NCBI GenBank assembly: GCA_964017145.1
Contig: CAXHKQ010000099.1
Location: forward strand, 1-11,826
From: Agrocybe praecox
Taxonomy: Eukaryota; Basidiomycota; Agaricomycetes; Agaricales; Agrocybaceae
DNA length: 11,826 bases
Direction: 5' to 3'
Made by a program: the position numbers and the translations under genes. Positions 8,716-11,826 of the stretch are shown in pieces (the stretch's first letter is position 1; every line of letters starts with the position of its first letter). The notes below the pieces were generated by a model. The model worked only from the letters and a program-made list of their open reading frames with translations, was not told where the DNA came from and searched no databases.

Positions 8716-9934
8716 CTGTCGTAGTATTTTGTAGAGACACAATTCCGATGAACATGATTTATGTCGAAGATATAATTCCGATATTTTATTTGTGGTCCGT
8801 CATTCGGAATAGCCACAGCCCCAAGTGAAGTTCGAATAAAACTGACAAATCAGTTCAAACCTGCTCGCAGATACAATTGCGCGATATGACCCATATAATA
8901 TTAGATTTGCGAGCGCAACGCAAGACATGTTGATCTAAGCTTGCGCTCCATACTTGGCTTCGACAATAATAACATGCGTCAGCTGAACCAAGAGAGACAG
9001 ATGCAGCAAATCTAGCTGCACAGTGCAAAAACAATGACAAACCTCCAGAAAAGCGGCTCCATGCTTGCGCCAGCCAGTGCACCAGCAATGAGGTCAACGG
9101 AATTATGCTGCTGGCGGTATTCGATGGCACGCTCGACGGGGGAATATTGTACTAAGCACGCACGCACCGGAACCGCGACAGAGTGCAGTGATGCACGCGT
9201 CGAGTACGCTCGCCAACACTTTAGTAATTCAATTCGGCTTACGCACGCACAAACAGGCGCGTGATTATGCGCAAAGAATATGGATATGACTGCGGGCTCT
9301 CTAGCTTGCACTGGTGACGAGCAGTAATGTGTAATGGTACAATTTATGCATGCGTGTGCGTTTTGGATTGCGAATAGTCGCCGTGAGTCAGCTGTGATTG
9401 GAGGCAGATGTGTGCAAAACTTGCAGAAGGTAAAGCGCTTTCCCACCAAGTATGCGGAAGCTTTGAGCACGATGGAGCATATAAATACTTGGAATGGAGT
9501 TACTTGGCTCTGGCATCGATGCAGGCGGGTTTCGTGAGTAAACTAACGATCAACATATTGGTGATTTTTTCAAATATTGTTTCTGGGCTATTCGTAGTAA
9601 TGACTAGTCTATTGATTTTAAGGGAACGTTTCTTTGTTTTTTTTATATATTTTTTTATAAATAATAGAACTGTCAATATTCACACCAAGAGCCTTCAATT
9701 TGCTCATAGAAGATATCATGTTTGGTCTCTGAAATCTACGTTGTGCGGACATTGGCATATTTCGTCTGCCTAGGTCTGCCGTATCCAAGAACAAATTAAT
9801 TTGTTTCTGCAGTGTTTATTATGTCGTCCCATGTCAGCATTTTAAAGAATTTCAACCCAAAAAAAATGCAGGTGCCCTGGAATTCAATTAAACTAGCAAG
9901 ACACACGTTTTTACGGCCCCTGGCTATTTTGTTA
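8716..9934. other. Intergenic DNA, no gene seen
   Basis: The stretch 8716-8859 is AT-rich. The stretch 8860-9540 has intermediate GC and many GCAC steps, like 6330-7802. The stretch 9541-9934 is AT-rich and includes T-runs. ORFs in both directions across 8855-9470 overlap each other and have no recognisable domain. A short left part of repeat R1 (from about 9893, CAATTAAAC) closes the region. Confidence 0.5.
9480..9487 (+). promoter_or_regulatory. Possible TATA box
   Basis: TATAAATA follows a GC-richer stretch and is followed by ATGGAGTTACTTGGC, a frame that closes after 16 codons. Isolated TATA-like words are common in such DNA, so this is only a candidate. Confidence 0.2.
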
Positions 9935-10199
9935 TACAGGGTGCGCCAAATGTTGATCTAGTATTTTAAACCTGAATAACTTTTGATGTGAACAACTTTT
10001 TGAATATTTTTTTCACACGGTCTTTATATCATCCGTTCTATTTTGTTTCCATAATTTTTCGAATATAATATCCAACAAATGACCACCGTTATTTTTAGTA
10101 CGAAAAAGAATGCAATTTTCAGTGAATTTCGCATCACATTTTCCAGTGTCCGGGAATGACTGAACATGGCTTACTTTTGGTTTCAATAGAACGGAGCCA

Positions 10200-10510
10200 C
10201 AGCACACACTACTCGCGTTTTAATGGCGCTTTTTCGTACAATGTTCGAACGACGCGTGATATCGAAAAAAACGGTGATTTCGACTGGCCGCCGCACAAAC
10301 TCGATTTGCCGCATTCGGAATTTTGTTGGTGGGGTACTTGAAAAGCATCGACAAGCAGCGGACTATAGCTTAGCTCAATGCCAATATTAGCCGAGAAATA
10401 TGGCTTATTACCATCAAGACGCTGGAAAATGTGATGAAAAAAGGCACGATAAAAGACATATTTTTGCAACAAATATAAAGGCGATCATTTGATGGATATT
10501 ATATTCCAAA
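10200..10510 (+). pseudogene. Remnant of a mariner-like transposase (C-terminal part)
   Basis: Around 10261-10338 one frame reads DIEKNGDFDWPP and then HKLDLPHSEFCWWGT. This resembles the WPPRSxDLTPxDFFLWG block found near the third catalytic acidic residue in many insect Tc1/mariner-superfamily transposases. A stop follows at 10339-10341. In another frame downstream, LNANISREIW and TLENVMKKGTIKDIF fit the region after that block, and a further stop interrupts it. The N-terminal DNA-binding domain and the first catalytic residues are absent. Frameshifts and stops show it is dead. The family level is secure; the subfamily is not. Confidence 0.7.
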
Positions 10511-10599
10511 CATGATGAACACAAAATAGAAAGGCACAACTAAAGATCGTGTGAAAAAAATCAAAAAAGTTGTCCACATAAAAAGTTATTCAAATTCAA

Positions 10600-10632
10600 A
10601 ATGCTATAACAATGCTATAACAATGCTATACA
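10600..10632 (+). repeat. Tandem 11-bp repeat, three copies
   Basis: The unit AATGCTATAAC occurs twice exactly (10600-10610, 10611-10621) and once with changes at its end (10622-10632). It sits just inside the right end of the mariner-like element, where the left arm has no counterpart, so it arose after the arms formed or was lost from the left arm. Confidence 0.9.
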
Positions 10633-10648
10633 ACAGACGCACCCTGTA

Positions 10649-10818
10649 CTTGCATGCAATACAATATGAGAACAATTGGGTAGATGAGACTCGCCCTTGC
10701 AGAGCACCGCTTGTCTTTCTTCAAATCAATCGAATATGACTTGTTGCATGGATCGCCTGGTAGGAACGATTATTTTTCGAGCCAGCGATCTAAAAATTGG
10801 CCGAGTAATGCAGTAATG
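10649..10818 (+). repeat. Dispersed repeat family R1, copy B (right part)
   Basis: This is the partner of 3858-4035. GCATGCAATA, GATGAGACTCGCCCTTGCA, ATCGAATATGAC, GCATGGATCGCC and AAAATTGGCCGAGTAATGC are shared in the same order. It begins directly at the right TA of the mariner-like element, and a short left part (about 9893-9936) lies on that element's other side. Confidence 0.65.
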
Positions 10819-10969
10819 TATGTATAATTGTATATCCAGAGATTAACGAAGCTCAGACTCAATAATTGTGTACCGTTCGCCTGGTGTTTGCTGTTGAATA
10901 TCGACAACATTTTGCAATCTCATGGTTATGATCCTAGTATTTTTTGCAACTTATCTTCGATGAACACAT

Positions 10970-10975
10970 TTTATT
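10970..10975 (-). promoter_or_regulatory. Polyadenylation signal of copy 2
   Basis: AATAAA on the minus strand, 54 nt past the TGA of copy 2, mirrors the arrangement in copy 1. Its intactness suggests copy 2 was a working gene until recently. Confidence 0.75.
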
Positions 10976-11028
10976 TACCTCATTACAACGCGAACGAATC
11001 AGTTATCCAATTGACTTTCATTTCAACA

Positions 11029-11603
11029 TCAATTCCTCCCCTCCCACACATACTGGAACAAATCCGACGGCAAACCACCCACTTGCCCCTCCTCGCTGCC
11101 CAGCGACTGATAGCGCTGTCTGACCAGCAGCGCCGCCGCCTTCGGCTGTCGCTGCCTCGTGAAAATCCCCTTCTTATTGCCACCCACAACGCGTGGTCGC
11201 CTGGCCCGTCTTGAAGTCGGCGAAATTCCACACAAACTCTTCGACGAAAAAAACCCTCCGCTCGCAGCCGATCGAACGCGCGGAAATGCCGTCCGAACAC
11301 ATCGCTCTGATAGTCCTCCGACCAGACGAACGAGGGCAGCAGATGCAGACCCTTCCATGGTGTCCCGCTCCGTATTCGAGCATCATGATGGGTTTGCCGT
11401 GCAGATTGTGCCAGTCGTGGGCCTCTTGGACGACGTTGCCGGTGATGTTGTCCAGCCGGCCGACGTTGTCGTACCAGCCGTTGTAGCGATTGAAGCCGAT
11501 GATGTCGAGATGCCGGCCGGCCTGGTCGGTGTTGAAGGGCTGCGCAATGGCGGCGGTGATGGGGCGAGTGGCGTCCAGTTGGCGGGTGAAGTTGGCGACA
11601 GCG
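11029..11603 (-). CDS. Beta-glucuronidase copy 2, last exon (frame broken)
   Basis: The acceptor CTCTCTCTGCAG precedes C GCT GTC GCC AAC TTC, giving [17 protein letters not shown] across the junction. The exon continues without an intron through the position of copy 1's intron 3 (FKTGQATTR). The reading frame moves from one frame to the next four times (see the copy 2 entry). The tail after [10 protein letters not shown] is about 24 residues and stops earlier than in copy 1. TGA is at 11029-11031. Confidence 0.88.
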
Positions 11604-11770
11604 CTGCAGAGAGAGATTAGGTGAGATGAATTAAATTTGCATAAAGTTAGGCTTACATAGCGCAAACGTTCTCGAATTTGGAGTCGAAATGACGGTTGAA
11701 ACACAGGCTGAATTTAAATAATGGAGTTCTTTTGATCTCTAACTCGCACTAAAACCTTTACAAATCATAC
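11604..11770 (-). other. Intron of copy 2 (167 bp), absent from copy 1
   Basis: The donor GTATGA begins at 11770 and the acceptor TCTGCAG ends at 11604, phase 2 (GG|C). Reading through it would give residues unlike the family. Copy 1 is continuous at the matching YFGEVARF position. Confidence 0.9.
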
Positions 11771-11826
11771 CCAAAATACGCATCCGCCTCCACATGCGAC
11801 GTCGACGGCTCATTCGCAATCGACCA
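11771..11826 (-). CDS. Beta-glucuronidase copy 2, penultimate exon (partial)
   Basis: The 56 visible nt read WSIANEPSTSHVEADAYF and the first two bases of a Gly codon, then the donor GTATGA. The exon continues beyond the window. It carries the catalytic acid/base glutamate and has no defect in the visible part. Confidence 0.9.

Larger units (their letters stand above)
9937..10646. mobile_element. Mariner-like fold-back element (710 bp)
   Basis: Ends CAGGGTGCGCC (9937-9947) and GACGCACCCTG (10636-10646) are inverted repeats with one mismatch, flanked by TA at 9935-9936 and 10647-10648. The similarity goes far beyond the ends: 9937-10150 aligns with the reverse complement of 10418-10646, with shared words GAATAACTTTT, GAATATAATATCCA, CAAATGA and CATCACATTTTCCAG. 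The centre carries part of a transposase gene on the plus strand. The arms are both derived from the 3' end of that gene, since the minus strand of the left arm reads NNGGHLLDIIFEK, the usual C-terminal pattern of these enzymes. It cannot make an active transposase. Confidence 0.82.
11029..11826 (-). pseudogene. Beta-glucuronidase copy 2, 3' part, four +1 frameshifts
   Basis: Copy 2 is a tandem paralogue of copy 1 that enters from the right edge. Visible parts are an exon at 11771-11826 and the last exon at 11029-11603. Key residues are present: the acid/base Glu of WSIANEP (codon 11809-11811), the tyrosine of NRYNGWY, the nucleophile Glu of LEYGA (codon 11375-11377) and GGNKKG near 11170-11187. 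Four extra bases break the frame in the last exon, near 11364-11366, 11350-11352, 11247-11253 and 11188-11189, each in a run of the same base. Subtracting them gives 571 nt, exactly the phase needed to reach TGA at 11029-11031. Many differences from copy 1 are synonymous or conservative, so selection acted until recently. It is either a young pseudogene or a good gene with assembly errors. Confidence 0.85.

Noticed and set aside
9100..9260. GCACGCAC-rich stretch considered as a CRISPR-like or satellite array
   Set aside because: The repeats are short and irregular with no regular spacing or spacers; ordinary simple-sequence enrichment.
9012..9470. Minus-strand ORF of 152 residues
   Set aside because: It overlaps other ORFs on both strands and shows no domain. 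Such a length is possible by chance in this GC-intermediate stretch.
10849..11028. Possible further exon or gene just 3' of copy 2
   Set aside because: The DNA is AT-rich, contains only the polyadenylation signal, and the ORF crossing it is mostly antisense to copy 2.

Overview
The window looks like nuclear DNA of an animal, most likely an insect. Compact GC-rich exons with canonical GT/AG introns sit in AT-rich DNA full of small, decayed DNA transposons. I suspect a dipteran (mosquito-like), but the sequence does not settle the species.

Two copies of one gene family are the only convincing protein-coding content. Both lie on the minus strand, head to tail, and encode beta-glucuronidase (glycoside hydrolase family 2). 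Copy 1 is complete: exon 1 (4341-4802), exon 2 (1965-2663), exon 3 (1068-1791), exon 4 (163-389), then an AATAAA signal at 101-106. The spliced frame is 2112 nt, encoding 703 residues with a signal peptide, all three GH2 domains, both catalytic glutamates, the active-site tyrosine and the glucuronide-specific N-x-K motif. Copy 2 enters from the right edge and shows only its last two exons (11771-11826 and 11029-11603), with AATAAA at 10970-10975. Its residues are well conserved, but the last exon carries four single-base insertions, all in short base runs. It is either a young pseudogene or a run of assembly errors. The copies also differ in intron placement.

Region by region: 1-162 is the 3' flank of copy 1. 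163-4802 is copy 1; its 678-bp intron 3 and 1677-bp intron 1 share a short repeat, and intron 1 also holds an 831-bp hAT-like non-autonomous element (3019-3849) with an exact 8-bp target-site duplication. 4803-11028 is about 6.2 kb between the genes with no convincing gene. It holds a repeat fragment (5096-5345), a stretch of intermediate GC with TATA-like boxes (about 6330-7800, resuming about 8860-9540), a 909-bp TA-flanked inverted-repeat element (7805-8713), and a 710-bp mariner-like fold-back element (9937-10646). 11029-11826 is copy 2.

If copy 1 is expressed, its product should be a secreted or lysosomal enzyme that removes terminal glucuronic acid from glycosaminoglycans and glucuronide conjugates. 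I found no sign of a new multi-gene system. The points worth following are the intron differences, the clustered frameshifts, the fold-back transposon, and the apparent insertion of two unrelated transposons at the same point in two copies of one repeat.
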